Shown piece by piece: positions 7,876 through 17,900 of a DNA stretch of 38,703 nucleotides. Under the pieces are notes generated by a model that had not been told where the DNA came from, ran no database searches, and saw only the letters and a program-made list of their open reading frames with translations. This DNA comes from Bacteroidota bacterium. Lineage in GTDB: Bacteria; Bacteroidota; Bacteroidia; Bacteroidales; UBA12077. The stretch spans positions 1 to 38,703 of the forward strand of contig JAIFLC010000014.1 of assembly GCA_020049295.1 (NCBI GenBank), in the 5' to 3' direction. The position numbers and the translations under genes were made by a program. Within the stretch, counting starts at the first letter, position 1, and each line of letters starts with the position of its first letter.

Positions 7876-9208
7876 ATGGATATTAGAAGAAGCTTTATTA
7901 AGGATTTATTAAAATCAACCGAAGTAGATAAACCGGTAAATGTAAAAGGTTGGGTAAGAACCAAAAGAGACAACAAACAGATTGCATTTATTGCAATAAA
8001 CGATGGATCGACAATAAATAATATACAGGTTGTATTAAATCTGTCCGATTTCGATGAAAATAAATTTAGATTAATTACTACAGGGTCGAGTTTAAGTGTT
8101 AACGGAACACTTGTTCAATCAATGGGGAAAGGCCAAAGCATTGAAATACAAGCAACTGAAATTGAATTATATGGTACTGCTGATCCAGAAACGTATCCTT
8201 TGCAAAAAAAGGGACATACACTTGAGTTTTTAAGGGAAATTGCCCATTTACGATTCAGAACAAATACCTTTGGTGCAATTTTCAGAATTCGTCATGCTAT
8301 GGCTTTTGCCATTCATAATTATTTTAACGATCATGGATTTTATTATTTACATACTCCCATAATTACCGGATCAGACGCTGAAGGTGCTGGTGAGATGTTC
8401 AGAGTTTCAACACTCGACATTCATAATCTTCCTAAAACAGAAGATGGAAAAATAGATTTTTCTCAGGATTTTTTTGGACACGAAACTAATCTTACGGTTT
8501 CCTTTCAGAGCTGAAAACTCAAACACACCGCGCCACTTAGCAGAATTCTGGATGATAGAACCCGAGATGGCTTTCTATGATATTCAGGATGATATGGATT
8601 TAGCCGAAGATTTTCTGAAATATCTAATTTCATACGCTCTTGATCACTGTAAAGATGATCTTGATTTTTTAAATAATATGTATGACAAAGAATTAATCGA
8701 AAGATTAAAATTTGTAGTAGAAAACAGATTCGAAAGAATTAATTATACCGATGCAATTGAAATTCTCACAAAATCTGGACAAAAGTTTGAGTATCCTGTA
8801 AAATGGGGATCAGATTTACAATCGGAACATGAGCGTTTTCTCGTTGAAAAGCATTTTAAAAAACCGGTAATTGTAACCAATTATCCAAAAGAGATAAAAG
8901 CTTTTTATATGAAACAAAACGATGATGGAAAAACTGTTCGTGCAATGGATGTTTTATTTCCACGTATTGGAGAGATTATTGGTGGATCGCAACGTGAGGA
9001 GATCTACGAAAAACTGGAACAAAGAATGAAAGAAATGAGTATCCCAGAAAAAGAAATGTGGTGGTATCTCGAAACGCGTAAATTTGGAACGGTTCCTCAC
9101 AGCGGTTTTGGATTAGGTTTTGAGCGATTGATTTTATTTGTTACCGGAATGGCTAATATTCGTGATGTAATTCCATTTCCAAGAACACCTAAAAATGCTG
9201 AATTTTAA
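7876..9208 (+). pseudogene. asnS: Asparaginyl-tRNA synthetase, disrupted by an internal ~62-nt deletion
   Basis: AsnRS charges tRNA-Asn with asparagine. The N-terminal part (7876 to about 8501) holds the OB-fold anticodon-binding domain ([18 protein letters not shown]) and the start of the class II catalytic core up to [11 protein letters not shown]. Ser209 is the last normal residue; the frame then reads FQS and stops at 8514. The remaining core resumes one frame over with [21 protein letters not shown] (motif 2), [11 protein letters not shown] and the motif 3 end GFGLGFERL, ending at 9208. Compared with known AsnRS sequences, about 21 residues between TVS and FRAEN are absent, including the conserved GQL...E amino-acid-binding strand and YTFGP. 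This corresponds to a loss of 62 nt at about 8501/8502, which also accounts for the frame change. All other conserved motifs are intact. Either the reference is wrong here or this copy is non-functional. Confidence 0.9.
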
Positions 9209-9234
9209 CTATATTTAGGAATATTTAATTACAG

Positions 9235-10701
9235 ATGTTAAAGCAAAGTTTACAGCAGAAGTTATTACAGAAGCTGTCTCCTCAACAAATTCAGCTCATT
9301 AAGCTATTGGAAATCCCTACCATGCAGCTTGAGCAGAGAATAAAACAGGAGCTTGAGGAGAATCCTTTGCTTGAAGAAGGTGTAAATGAAGACGAAAATA
9401 GTGAGGATGATTCTTTCGACGAGGAAATAAATGAAGACAACCTTAATGACAACAATGACGAATTCTCTCTTGAAGATTATATTAACGAGGAAGATGTTCC
9501 ATCCTATAAATTAGTTGCTAATAATTACTCTAAGGACGAAAAAAAAGAAGAAATTCCATTTACAACAGGAGTTTCTTTTCATGAGCATCTGCAAAATCAA
9601 ATCGGGTTGCGCGATCTTTCTGAAAAGGAACAAATACTTGCCTGGTATCTTATCGGCAACATAGATGACGATGGGTATATTCGTCGTAAATTAGAAGCTA
9701 TAGCCAACGATCTTTCCTTTTCGCAAAATATAGAAACAAACGAGGACGAATTGTTAGAAGTTTTGCGGATTATTCAGGATCTCGATCCGGCAGGCGTTGG
9801 TGCACGAAGCTTACAGGAATGTCTTTTGCTTCAGATTGAACCAAAAAATCAAGATTTACCAGAGATCGCTCTTGCACGAAAAATACTAAAATATTATTTT
9901 TTAGAGTTTACCAAAAAGCATTACGACAAAATAATTACTCGCCTTACTATTTCAGAAGATGATTTAAAGAATGCAGTAAATGAAATTTTAAGACTAAACC
10001 CAAAACCAGGCAGCAGTTATTCTGATTCACAATCCCGGGTTATTCAGACACTTATCCCTGATTTTACTCTTGAAAGCAAAGATGGGCAATTGTTGCTATC
10101 ATTAAACTCTAAAAACGTACCGGATCTTCGTTTAAGTAATGCGTACAATGATCTGATTCAGACTTATACAAAAAACAGCCGCAATGATAGAACAAAGGGC
10201 GAAAAAGAAGCAATAACGTTTGTAAAACAAAAACTCGATTCGGCAAAATGGTTTATCGATGCGATTAAGCAAAGACAAAACACCTTGCTTATAACCATGA
10301 ATGCCATTATCGATTATCAGTACAAATATTTTCTGGATGGGGATGAATCTTACCTCAGGCCTATGATTTTGAAAGATATCGCTGAAAAAACGAATCTTGA
10401 TATTTCAACTATTTCGCGAGTTGCAAATAGCAAATATGTTCAGACACATTTTGGAATTTTTCCATTAAAATATTTCTTTTCAGAAGGATTGCAAACTGAA
10501 TCAGGCGAAGAAGTATCTACCCGTGAAATTAAATCGATACTAAAAGAATGTATTGAAAACGAAAATAAAAAGAAACCACTTACCGATGATCGCTTAACTA
10601 TAATATTAAAAGAAAAAGGTTTTTTAATTGCCCGCAGAACAGTTGCTAAATACCGCGAACAACTCAACATTCCTGTTGCCCGACTAAGAAAAGAATTATA
10701 A
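9235..10701 (+). CDS. rpoN: RNA polymerase sigma-54 factor RpoN
   Basis: Sigma-54 directs RNA polymerase to -24/-12 promoters, which are opened by AAA+ enhancer-binding proteins. The 488 residues show region I (QSLQQKLLQKLSPQQIQLIK, glutamine- and leucine-rich, with EENPLLEE), an acidic region II (about residues 55-90), the core-binding and helix-turn-helix region (LKDIAEKTNLDISTISRVAN) and the C-terminal RpoN box ARRTVAKYREQLN starting at residue 466. The start at 9235 is 26 bases after the end of asnS, and the next gene begins 3 bases after the stop, so the three genes form one transcription unit. No enhancer-binding protein lies in the window. Confidence 0.97.
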   Translation: MLKQSLQQKLLQKLSPQQIQLIKLLEIPTMQLEQRIKQELEENPLLEEGVNEDENSEDDSFDEEINEDNLNDNNDEFSLEDYINEEDVPSYKLVANNYSKDEKKEEIPFTTGVSFHEHLQNQIGLRDLSEKEQILAWYLIGNIDDDGYIRRKLEAIANDLSFSQNIETNEDELLEVLRIIQDLDPAGVGARSLQECLLLQIEPKNQDLPEIALARKILKYYFLEFTKKHYDKIITRLTISEDDLKNAVNEILRLNPKPGSSYSDSQSRVIQTLIPDFTLESKDGQLLLSLNSKNVPDLRLSNAYNDLIQTYTKNSRNDRTKGEKEAITFVKQKLDSAKWFIDAIKQRQNTLLITMNAIIDYQYKYFLDGDESYLRPMILKDIAEKTNLDISTISRVANSKYVQTHFGIFPLKYFFSEGLQTESGEEVSTREIKSILKECIENENKKKPLTDDRLTIILKEKGFLIARRTVAKYREQLNIPVARLRKEL

Positions 10702-10704
10702 TTT

Positions 10705-11313
10705 ATGGGAAAATATATTGCAAAAACATTTTCAATTCTCTTTCACCCTCTGGTATTGCCAACATTAGCTATACTTGTGCTTTTTAATTCCGGTAGTTAC
10801 ATTGATTTTTTACCTTTTAATGCAAAGAAAATTGTTCTTCTTATTGTCTTCGTTAGCACGTTTGTTTTACCATTAACTTTTGTCCCTTTTTATTTATTTC
10901 AGAATATCATAACAAATATTCATATGGATAGTCATAAAGAAAGGCTTATTCCATTTTTTATTTCGTTTTGTTTATACTTGTTTTGCTATTATTTGCTTTA
11001 TCGCATTGGATCACCAGAAATCATTAACAGGCTCATTCTTTCAGGAGCTGCCTCTATTCTTGTACTGTTTCTTATTTCGATTAAATGGAAAATAAGTGCA
11101 CACATGATAGGATTAGGCGGGTTTACTGGTGCCCTAATCGTATTGTCATTTCTTTTAAAAGTTAATCTGCAATACTATATAATTGGTTCTGTATTGATTT
11201 CGGGCATTGTTGCATATTCGAGATTAACTTTAAAGGCCCACTTTCCAAAACAGATATATGTTGGATGGTTTGTCGGATTATTTGTTTCCTTTATTGTTCT
11301 CTATATTTTCTAG
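10705..11313 (+). CDS. PAP2-like integral membrane protein
   Basis: The 202-residue protein has about six hydrophobic segments. The C-terminal segment SRLTLKAHFPKQIYVGW resembles the third PAP2 phosphatase motif (SRxxxxxHxxxD) with Gln in place of the last Asp. SAHMIGLGGFTG resembles the second motif (PSGH), and HKERLIPF may replace motif 1. It is therefore a divergent PAP2-superfamily member of unknown substrate, whose catalytic competence is doubtful because the signature residues are only partly kept. The ATG lies 3 bases after the rpoN stop, which indicates co-transcription, and the 3' end overlaps the convergent glycosyltransferase gene by 36 bases. Confidence 0.75.
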   Translation: MGKYIAKTFSILFHPLVLPTLAILVLFNSGSYIDFLPFNAKKIVLLIVFVSTFVLPLTFVPFYLFQNIITNIHMDSHKERLIPFFISFCLYLFCYYLLYRIGSPEIINRLILSGAASILVLFLISIKWKISAHMIGLGGFTGALIVLSFLLKVNLQYYIIGSVLISGIVAYSRLTLKAHFPKQIYVGWFVGLFVSFIVLYIF

Positions 11314-12390
11314 CAACCTTTTTAAATCTGTAATTTTTTGTTTTAGTAGATCTTCTCCTAAATCAAAAGAGTTTTTAGAAAATACTATCTTATTCTTCAT
11401 TGCTTTATCAATACAAAACTCCTTTTGAGAAAGAGTGTAAAAGAATCCCTTTTTATAAAGATAGTCTGAAAGAAACTCTTGTTCTGTTTGACCTGGAGTA
11501 GGTACTAAAACTGCTGTTTTATTTAAAGCAACCATATCCATAATTGAGCTATAACCTGAACGGCATATTACCAACTCTGATTTAGCTATTAGTTGTAAAA
11601 GAGTTTTTGAATCAAGTAATTCAAATACATCAACATTTGCCGTTGGTTCAAGAATTTCCTTCGAATTTGTTCCTCTTACTATTGCTGCCTTGTAATCTTT
11701 TAAAGCTATTTGGTCATAGAATCGCTGTTCGAGTATCGTTCTCTGAGGTTCGGGGCCGGATAAGATTAAAAGACAATCATAGGTTTTCTTTTCTTCATTC
11801 GATAGGTCTTCTTTTTTAAACCGAGATAATGGGCCTAAATAATTTAACGTTGGATAATTAAACCCGTGCGATAATTTCCCCGATAAGTTATTGTCACCTG
11901 AAAAATCAGGAATCCAACATTCATCATATTTTCTAATAATAGATTTTACCATCCACTGAAAAACCGGTTTAAAGAGATTAAGCACCCCTGGAAAAATAAC
12001 CCGTAATTGATGTGTAATAAAAATTGAATGTACTGACCTATTCCACAAACCATATCTGTTGTCAGATATTACACATTTTATTTGTTCTTTCTTGATAATC
12101 CTTTTTAAAATAAAATGTTCCTTTATGCTTGAGAAAACCATTTCTGGTATAATTCTAAGCATGCTAAACACCTGTGAATTTGTTGATGAATATTCAACCT
12201 GGTATTGTGGAAAAGAAAAGAATTTCAGATTGGGGAATTCCTTTCGAAGAAATTCCAGGGCTTCGCCATCAGCAGCAATAATCACTTCAATCTCTTGTTG
12301 AATACATTGACGAATAACAGGAACCATTCTTGTTGCATGTCCTAAACCCCAATTCAGGGGACAAATTAATATGCGTAATCGATTATTCAT
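11278..12390 (-). CDS. MurG-like (GT28-type) glycosyltransferase family protein
   Basis: The 370-residue protein starts RILICPLNWGLGHATRMVPV, a GT-B N-terminal nucleotide-fold signature widely seen in Bacteroidota. The C-terminal half carries the GT28-like segment LVICRSGYSSIMDMVALNKTA, followed by VLVPTPGQTEQEFLS, which matches the MurG sugar-nucleotide-binding region. There is no signal peptide, so it is cytoplasmic or membrane-associated. The sugar donor and acceptor are unknown. It is the last gene of an apparent three-gene operon (18 bases after the amidohydrolase) and overlaps the convergent PAP2-like gene at its 3' end, leaving no room for a separate terminator. Confidence 0.85.
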   Translation of the reverse strand: MNNRLRILICPLNWGLGHATRMVPVIRQCIQQEIEVIIAADGEALEFLRKEFPNLKFFSFPQYQVEYSSTNSQVFSMLRIIPEMVFSSIKEHFILKRIIKKEQIKCVISDNRYGLWNRSVHSIFITHQLRVIFPGVLNLFKPVFQWMVKSIIRKYDECWIPDFSGDNNLSGKLSHGFNYPTLNYLGPLSRFKKEDLSNEEKKTYDCLLILSGPEPQRTILEQRFYDQIALKDYKAAIVRGTNSKEILEPTANVDVFELLDSKTLLQLIAKSELVICRSGYSSIMDMVALNKTAVLVPTPGQTEQEFLSDYLYKKGFFYTLSQKEFCIDKAMKNKIVFSKNSFDLGEDLLKQKITDLKRLLENIENNKGNK

Positions 12391-12408
12391 CTGAAAAAAT
12401 GAAATTTG

Positions 12409-13593
12409 CTAAACAAGAACACGAACATTGCTTTTATCTGCAATCTGCATGTTCGTAAAATCAAAATCAGTGATTAAATTTAATCCCGGGATTTTACCAA
12501 TTTCGATAGATCCAAGTTTTTCTTCTAATTTTAAGGCCCTTGCACCGTTTATAGTTCCCCATTTCAGAATTGTTTCAAATGACAAGGTTGATCCTAATTT
12601 TGCCAGAACTTTCATTTCTTCTAAAATCGAAAGGCTATTGTTGGATGCAAGACTATCGGTTCCTATTGTGATTTTTTCAGAAAAAGGCAGAAAATTATCT
12701 AAATCAGGATATTTGCTCTCAATAAAATAATTAGATAATGGGCATATTACAAAATAGGAGTTTAAAAATTCATTTGCTATGGAAGCAATTTCCTTTTTTG
12801 TACTATATAGATTATGCACAAAAAGAATATTGTTTTCTTTAGGAAAATTTTCCATAAGAAAATCTATTGAATTCTTTCCTGAGGGTTTCCAGCCTGAAAG
12901 ATCAATTCCTAAACTTGTAAAAAGATCAACCAGTTTGCCCTTTTTAGTTCTGAACATTTCGTTTTCTGATTCAGATTCCTGGTTGTGAACTGATAAAATA
13001 GAGTTATTTTCGGTTGCAAACTGAACGAGCAACTCAAATAGATTTTCAGAAACAGAATAGGGTGCATGAGGAATAAGTGAAGCTTTCAACCCTGAATTTA
13101 TAAACTCGCTATAAAGTAGAATGTTCTTATTGAATATCTCATTTGCATTACTTCCTAATCCAATCAATTCAATAAAATTATGATAATAGATTTTGCTTTT
13201 CTTTTTAATTTCAATTGTTAGAGTATTATTAACAATGTCTGCCACTGCTACAATTCCATTCTGTTTCATCAAGCTATCATGCAATCTGGCAACAGAAATT
13301 GCCTTTTCTGAATCTGTATTTTTTTTATAGCTTATCATTAGATTTATGAACCCGGGAATTGTTAATCCTTGATTGAGTTTTCCTTTCAATTCTGAAAGTT
13401 CAAGGTGGCAATGTGCATTAATAAACCCCGGAACAATGACTCCGTTATAAAACTCCAGATTGCGCGACTCGGTTAAATGCCCCTGTGTATCGATGATATT
13501 TAAAACAGAACCAGAATCATCAACTTCAATAATTCCATTTTTGAGAGGGGTTTTGGTAACAGGGAAAATATAGTTGGCTGATATTCGCCTCAT
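12409..13593 (-). CDS. Amidohydrolase (TRZ/ATZ type, possibly aminodeoxyfutalosine deaminase-like)
   Basis: This 394-residue metal-dependent hydrolase has the full ligand set of the TRZ/ATZ/guanine-deaminase type. His61-x-His63 sits in GFINAHCHLELSELKG, His176 in PHAPYS, His203 in VHNQESE and Asp313 in GTDSLASN. A small beta-sandwich is formed by the N- and C-terminal ends (ending GSIEIGKIPGLNLI). Close relatives deaminate nucleoside-like compounds; aminodeoxyfutalosine deamination in menaquinone synthesis is a plausible reaction but is unproven here, as no mqn gene is visible. It begins 2 bases after the DUF4296 gene and precedes the glycosyltransferase, forming one operon. Confidence 0.85.
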   Translation of the reverse strand: MRRISANYIFPVTKTPLKNGIIEVDDSGSVLNIIDTQGHLTESRNLEFYNGVIVPGFINAHCHLELSELKGKLNQGLTIPGFINLMISYKKNTDSEKAISVARLHDSLMKQNGIVAVADIVNNTLTIEIKKKSKIYYHNFIELIGLGSNANEIFNKNILLYSEFINSGLKASLIPHAPYSVSENLFELLVQFATENNSILSVHNQESESENEMFRTKKGKLVDLFTSLGIDLSGWKPSGKNSIDFLMENFPKENNILFVHNLYSTKKEIASIANEFLNSYFVICPLSNYFIESKYPDLDNFLPFSEKITIGTDSLASNNSLSILEEMKVLAKLGSTLSFETILKWGTINGARALKLEEKLGSIEIGKIPGLNLITDFDFTNMQIADKSNVRVLV

Positions 13594-13595
13594 TT

Positions 13596-13961
13596 TTATT
13601 CTTGTTCTATGGGTGCTTCCTGCAGTTCTCCCTTAACACCAGTTTCTCTTTCACTTAGTTTATTCAGTACTTCGATATAAATTTTATTATATTCATTAAT
13701 GTTATGACTATAATAATAAACAGATGTATCGAAATCTTCTCTTGTAAAGCCATGATGTTGAAAAATCAATTCGTAATAATTAGCACTATCTTTTGTTGCA
13801 TAAATAGTTCTTACATTATTATTAGTAAACATGCCATCAGCTAAGTGAATATCAACAAGTATTTCAATCATTTTTTCTTTTGGAATAATATTTTCCGGAA
13901 CATTCTCTTGGTATCCGCAAGAAGCAACAAAAACAATTAATACAATAATTAAATTTCGCAT
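13596..13961 (-). CDS. DUF4296 lipoprotein
   Basis: The 121-residue protein begins with a short hydrophobic signal ending in VASC, with Cys15 as the probable lipid anchor. The segment IPKEKMIEILVDIHLADGM and the later HHGFTREDFDTSVYYYSHN are typical of DUF4296, a Bacteroidota-restricted family of unknown function. It is first in an operon with the amidohydrolase and glycosyltransferase genes and has a TACCTTTG element about 25 bases upstream. Confidence 0.88.
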   Translation of the reverse strand: MRNLIIVLIVFVASCGYQENVPENIIPKEKMIEILVDIHLADGMFTNNNVRTIYATKDSANYYELIFQHHGFTREDFDTSVYYYSHNINEYNKIYIEVLNKLSERETGVKGELQEAPIEQE

Positions 13962-13985
13962 GATTTAATTTAGATAATATTAGAG

Positions 13986-13993
13986 CAAAGGTA
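13986..13993 (-). promoter_or_regulatory. -7 promoter element of the DUF4296-amidohydrolase-glycosyltransferase operon
   Basis: The minus strand reads TACCTTTG followed by CTC, an exact TAnnTTTG match located 25 nt upstream of the ATG at 13961. Confidence 0.65.
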
Positions 13994-14008
13994 TTATTTT
14001 AAATAATA

Positions 14009-14035
14009 AAAAACCGACTTGTAAAGCCGGTTTTT
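14009..14035 (-). terminator. Terminator after the PorP/SprF gene
   Basis: On the minus strand a hairpin AAAAACCGGCTTT / AAGTCGGTTTTT with one mismatch and a 3-nt loop ends in a T-rich run. It lies 24 nt after the stop of the PorP/SprF gene and just upstream of the next promoter. Confidence 0.75.
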
Positions 14036-14058
14036 GTTTTAATCATTTTATTCAAGCC

Positions 14059-14982
14059 TTATTTAATTGCATTGAATTTATAACCCACCATAATTTCAAT
14101 TGTACCATTTGAATACTTTCGTAATTCAGAAGTGGTTATATCATAAGCAATGCCCAGATAAATTTTATTTTCGTATAAATAACCAAACATAATAGCAACA
14201 GCATCGCTTGTTCTGTATGAAAGTGCTCCCCAAAGATTACGTTTATAGGTTAACTTAGCATTTATTTCGGCCTGAAACTGTCCTGGAGACATGTACTTTA
14301 TTAATGCTGAGGGTTGTATTAAATACTCTCTGTTTAATATCCAGCTATACCCCCCGGCCAAATAAAAATGTTGCTTTAATCGGTTAATACCCTTATCAGT
14401 ATCAACCCCTGAAATATCGCCATGCAAGTTATTAAGTTTGCTTCCAAATAATTGATGTGCCGAAAGACCGACATAATAATAGGTTGAATACATGTATACA
14501 CCAGCAGCTCCATCCAACGCATATGATTGTTCAACATTTCCAGTAAACGCAGGATCATAAATGCCTTCACCAAGATCTATCTGGGTATTATCAAGCTTAT
14601 AGCGTAAAAGGCCAAGGTTTATACCTCCTGATATTCGTATAGCATCATTAATAGCCATATTATAAGCATACGTTCCTCCTAATGAAAGTCTGCTATCGGG
14701 GCCGGTAATATCGTTATAAATATAACCACCATAACCCATTGGTTGTTTTTTAAGTGGTCCGTATCCTGCAATACTCATTGTTTGAGGAGCATCATTTATC
14801 CCAATCCATTGTATTCGTTCATTCGCTCTAATCTGAAATGAATTTAGTGTTCCTGCTACAGCTGGATTAATTAAATACTCATTAAACATCCACTGAGTAT
14901 AAAAGGGGGCCTGTTGAGATTTTGCTGACTCAGCAAAAATCAAACAGAATATAACCAATATAAGATATTTTAGTTTTTTCAT
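14059..14982 (-). CDS. PorP/SprF-family type IX secretion membrane protein
   Basis: PorP/SprF proteins are outer-membrane beta-barrels required for secretion or attachment of SprB-type adhesins through the type IX secretion system. From the ATG at 14982 (307 residues) there is a signal peptide, then the family-defining start of the mature protein QQAPFYTQWMFNEYLINPA, followed by GTLNSFQIRANERIQW and glycine/tyrosine-rich strands. The C-terminus is GYKFNAIK. The ATG is preferred over the upstream TTG at 14994, because it follows the stop of the adhesin gene by one base and begins MKKLKYL. This tight coupling with a giant adhesin is the standard arrangement for the family. Confidence 0.95.
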   Translation of the reverse strand: MKKLKYLILVIFCLIFAESAKSQQAPFYTQWMFNEYLINPAVAGTLNSFQIRANERIQWIGINDAPQTMSIAGYGPLKKQPMGYGGYIYNDITGPDSRLSLGGTYAYNMAINDAIRISGGINLGLLRYKLDNTQIDLGEGIYDPAFTGNVEQSYALDGAAGVYMYSTYYYVGLSAHQLFGSKLNNLHGDISGVDTDKGINRLKQHFYLAGGYSWILNREYLIQPSALIKYMSPGQFQAEINAKLTYKRNLWGALSYRTSDAVAIMFGYLYENKIYLGIAYDITTSELRKYSNGTIEIMVGYKFNAIK

Positions 14983-14983
14983 G

Positions 14984-17900
14984 TTAACGTACAATTGTTA
15001 CAGGTCCTGTAATTGGTTTATAACCTTTTTCATTTGTATGGATTATATAATAGTAGGTACCTGTAGGTAAATCGTTCCCATTTCCAGCTTTTCCATCCCA
15101 TTGTTTATTCGTATCGAGGTTAGAATATCCTGCTTGAATAAACACTTTTATTCCCCATCGAGTAAATACCTGTACCACATTGTTCGGGAAATCATCAATT
15201 CCCTCAATGTTCCAGTAATCATTTATTCCATCTCCATTTGGTGAAAATCCACCGGAGGCAAATACATTTGGAATAAAGTTTATATAAATCGAATCCAACT
15301 CAGCACAATCATCTGCAGTTAAAGCAGACAAATAATACCATCGTGCTACATCAGGAATAAGATCAGTAACTAAAGAGTTAACATTTTGAATACCTGTAAT
15401 TGGTGTCCAAGTGAATGTTGCACTAACAGTAATATTTTGAACCATTCCCACCAATGTATATCTAGACTCAGTTATTTTTACATCAATCGTATCATTTTCT
15501 GGTTCATCATCATCTAAAATACTCAAGCCAACACCTTGTTTTATATTGACAATTTCTTCAAAGGATGTAGTCTGACAGAATTCATTTAATGCAGTATATA
15601 AATAGCCAGATGTAACAAGCGGATCAAAATGAGCAATAAATGGATTAGAAGTAACGATGGAAGTATCCATATAAACCATACTAGCATCAACATCTCTTAT
15701 TTGCCAAATTATAGTATCGACAGCTGAAAGAGTAAATTCAAAATTTATTCCAGTAGTATAAGAACAAATATTATTTGTATCCAAAACATAGGAAATGCTT
15801 ATATCAAAAGCAGGATCCTCAATAATAGCAAGCGTATCGTATTGCTCGCAGCCTCTTTCATCAGTTACAATTAAGGTATATTCACCAACAACAGATAAAT
15901 TCCGTATGGTATCTTCGGTAGATGTATATCCTGCTGGACCAGACCATAAGTACACAAAATCAGGATCTCCACCAGTTACTGTTGGAATTATCCTTCCATT
16001 ACTTAGGGCTGGGTCTTTGGGTGTACTGGTTAAACAATAAATATTCTGAACTTCTGAAGAAACCAGAAATTCTTCAGGAGTTATTATGTCGGCAGTATCT
16101 AAAGCAATACAGCCATTAACATCCTCTACATATATGTAATAGGTTCCTTCAGGCAAATTAATAAATGTAGAATCGGCAAAAGTATTTGCACCTTCATCAA
16201 CAGAATAAATAAACGTTCCAACGCCGGTACCACCAATGGCATGAATTACTATTTCACCCAGATCACTAATATTAACACAATTTCGAACATTGATAATATC
16301 CAAAGAAGTAATAATCAGTTCATCCGGTTGACCGATAGTTATAACAGTATCAATCTGACAACCTGCTTCATCGCTTATAAAAATAGTATCGGTTCCTGCC
16401 CAAACGTCAATAAACAAGTTTGATGTTTGAGTTACTCCCCTAAATTTGTAAGACAAAGTACCCGAGCCGCCGCTTGCATAAACTCTGATTTGGCCTGTAC
16501 TATCGCCGTAACAACCTGAAACATCGGTTATAAATAAAGAGTCAACAATTATCGGTGCAGCATAGGTTATATGTATAAGCGAATCAAGCAATTTTGTACA
16601 TCCATTATCATCACGAACTGCCATTTGATAAAATCCTTCGGTTAAACTATTAAATGCTGAATCTGTCGTAAATGCTCCACCGTCTATTGAATAGTAAAGT
16701 TCTCCAACGCCTCCACTTCCATATACAATAATTTGCCCATCGGTTCCTCCACCAACACAACTTAACAAATTAACTTTTACCGAATCGATAGAAACAGAAT
16801 CTGGTTCAAAAATAATTTCAGGACCCCATATTCTCTCACATCCTACGCTGTCCATAACAGCAATATAAAATGTATCTCCAGGAAGATCAATAAACAATCC
16901 TCCATTATCGAAGTAAGTTGCTCCACTATCAATAGAATATTCTAATGGTCCTTGTCCTCCCAGAGCAGTAATTTGAATAGTTCCGTCATCATCACCCCAA
17001 CAAGTCACATCGGTATGAGTAACAGTTATTTGGATTGAGTCGGGCTGTATAAGTATAATAGTTGTGTCTTTAAAACAACCACTTAAATCACGAATAATAA
17101 CATCATACGTTCCTGCACCAAGATCTTCAAAGACATGACCGCTTGCAAACCAGTCAATACTGTCTAATGTGTACTCAAGGGTTCCTGTACCACCATTAAA
17201 CTCAAGCATAATAACTCCTGTTGAATCTCCATGGCAGGTAATATTTTCAATTGAATCATTCGTTATTTTTATTTCAGGAGGTTCATTGACCACTATAGAA
17301 TCTATAGCAATACAACCATGTGAATCGGTTATTTCAACATAATATGTACCTACGCATAAATCAACTGTATCTCCTGTTGCAATAGGACTACTAAAATCTA
17401 AGCTTGTACTCCATTTGTATGAAGCATATGGTGGTTGACCACCTGAACCTGTTGCTACGGCAGTTGCATCACACAATCCAAAGCAGGATGTTGTTAAACC
17501 TGTAAGAGATAAAACGTGTGAGGTACGAGCATATGGTCCTGATCCGGAATACTCTTTAATAGGTTTATGAATCAATGAATCCTCATATAAAACAGACTCA
17601 AAAATAGCATCTTGGTTAAAATCTGAGAATTTTAGCGTTGCCTCTTCAAGAAATCCATCTGGGCCACTAATATTTAGGGCATCTACAATTCTAATACTCC
17701 AGGCACCATTAGATGGATCTTGACCATGAAGTTGCTTTTTCCAATCTCCAGAAAACGCATATCTTCCGCTAGTAGGGCTACATGTTGAAATTGTTGATAA
17801 AGAAGCTGTATCCAGCGGATCATTATAAAAATTTAACGTTATATTTTGATTAGCTGATGGAAATCCAGTGCAATATGGTTTAAGTTCAACTACCGAATCA

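Noticed and set aside
8474-8530. Programmed ribosomal frameshift in asnS
   Set aside because: About 21 conserved residues are absent as well as the frame, which slippage cannot restore, and no typical slippery site with a downstream structure is evident.
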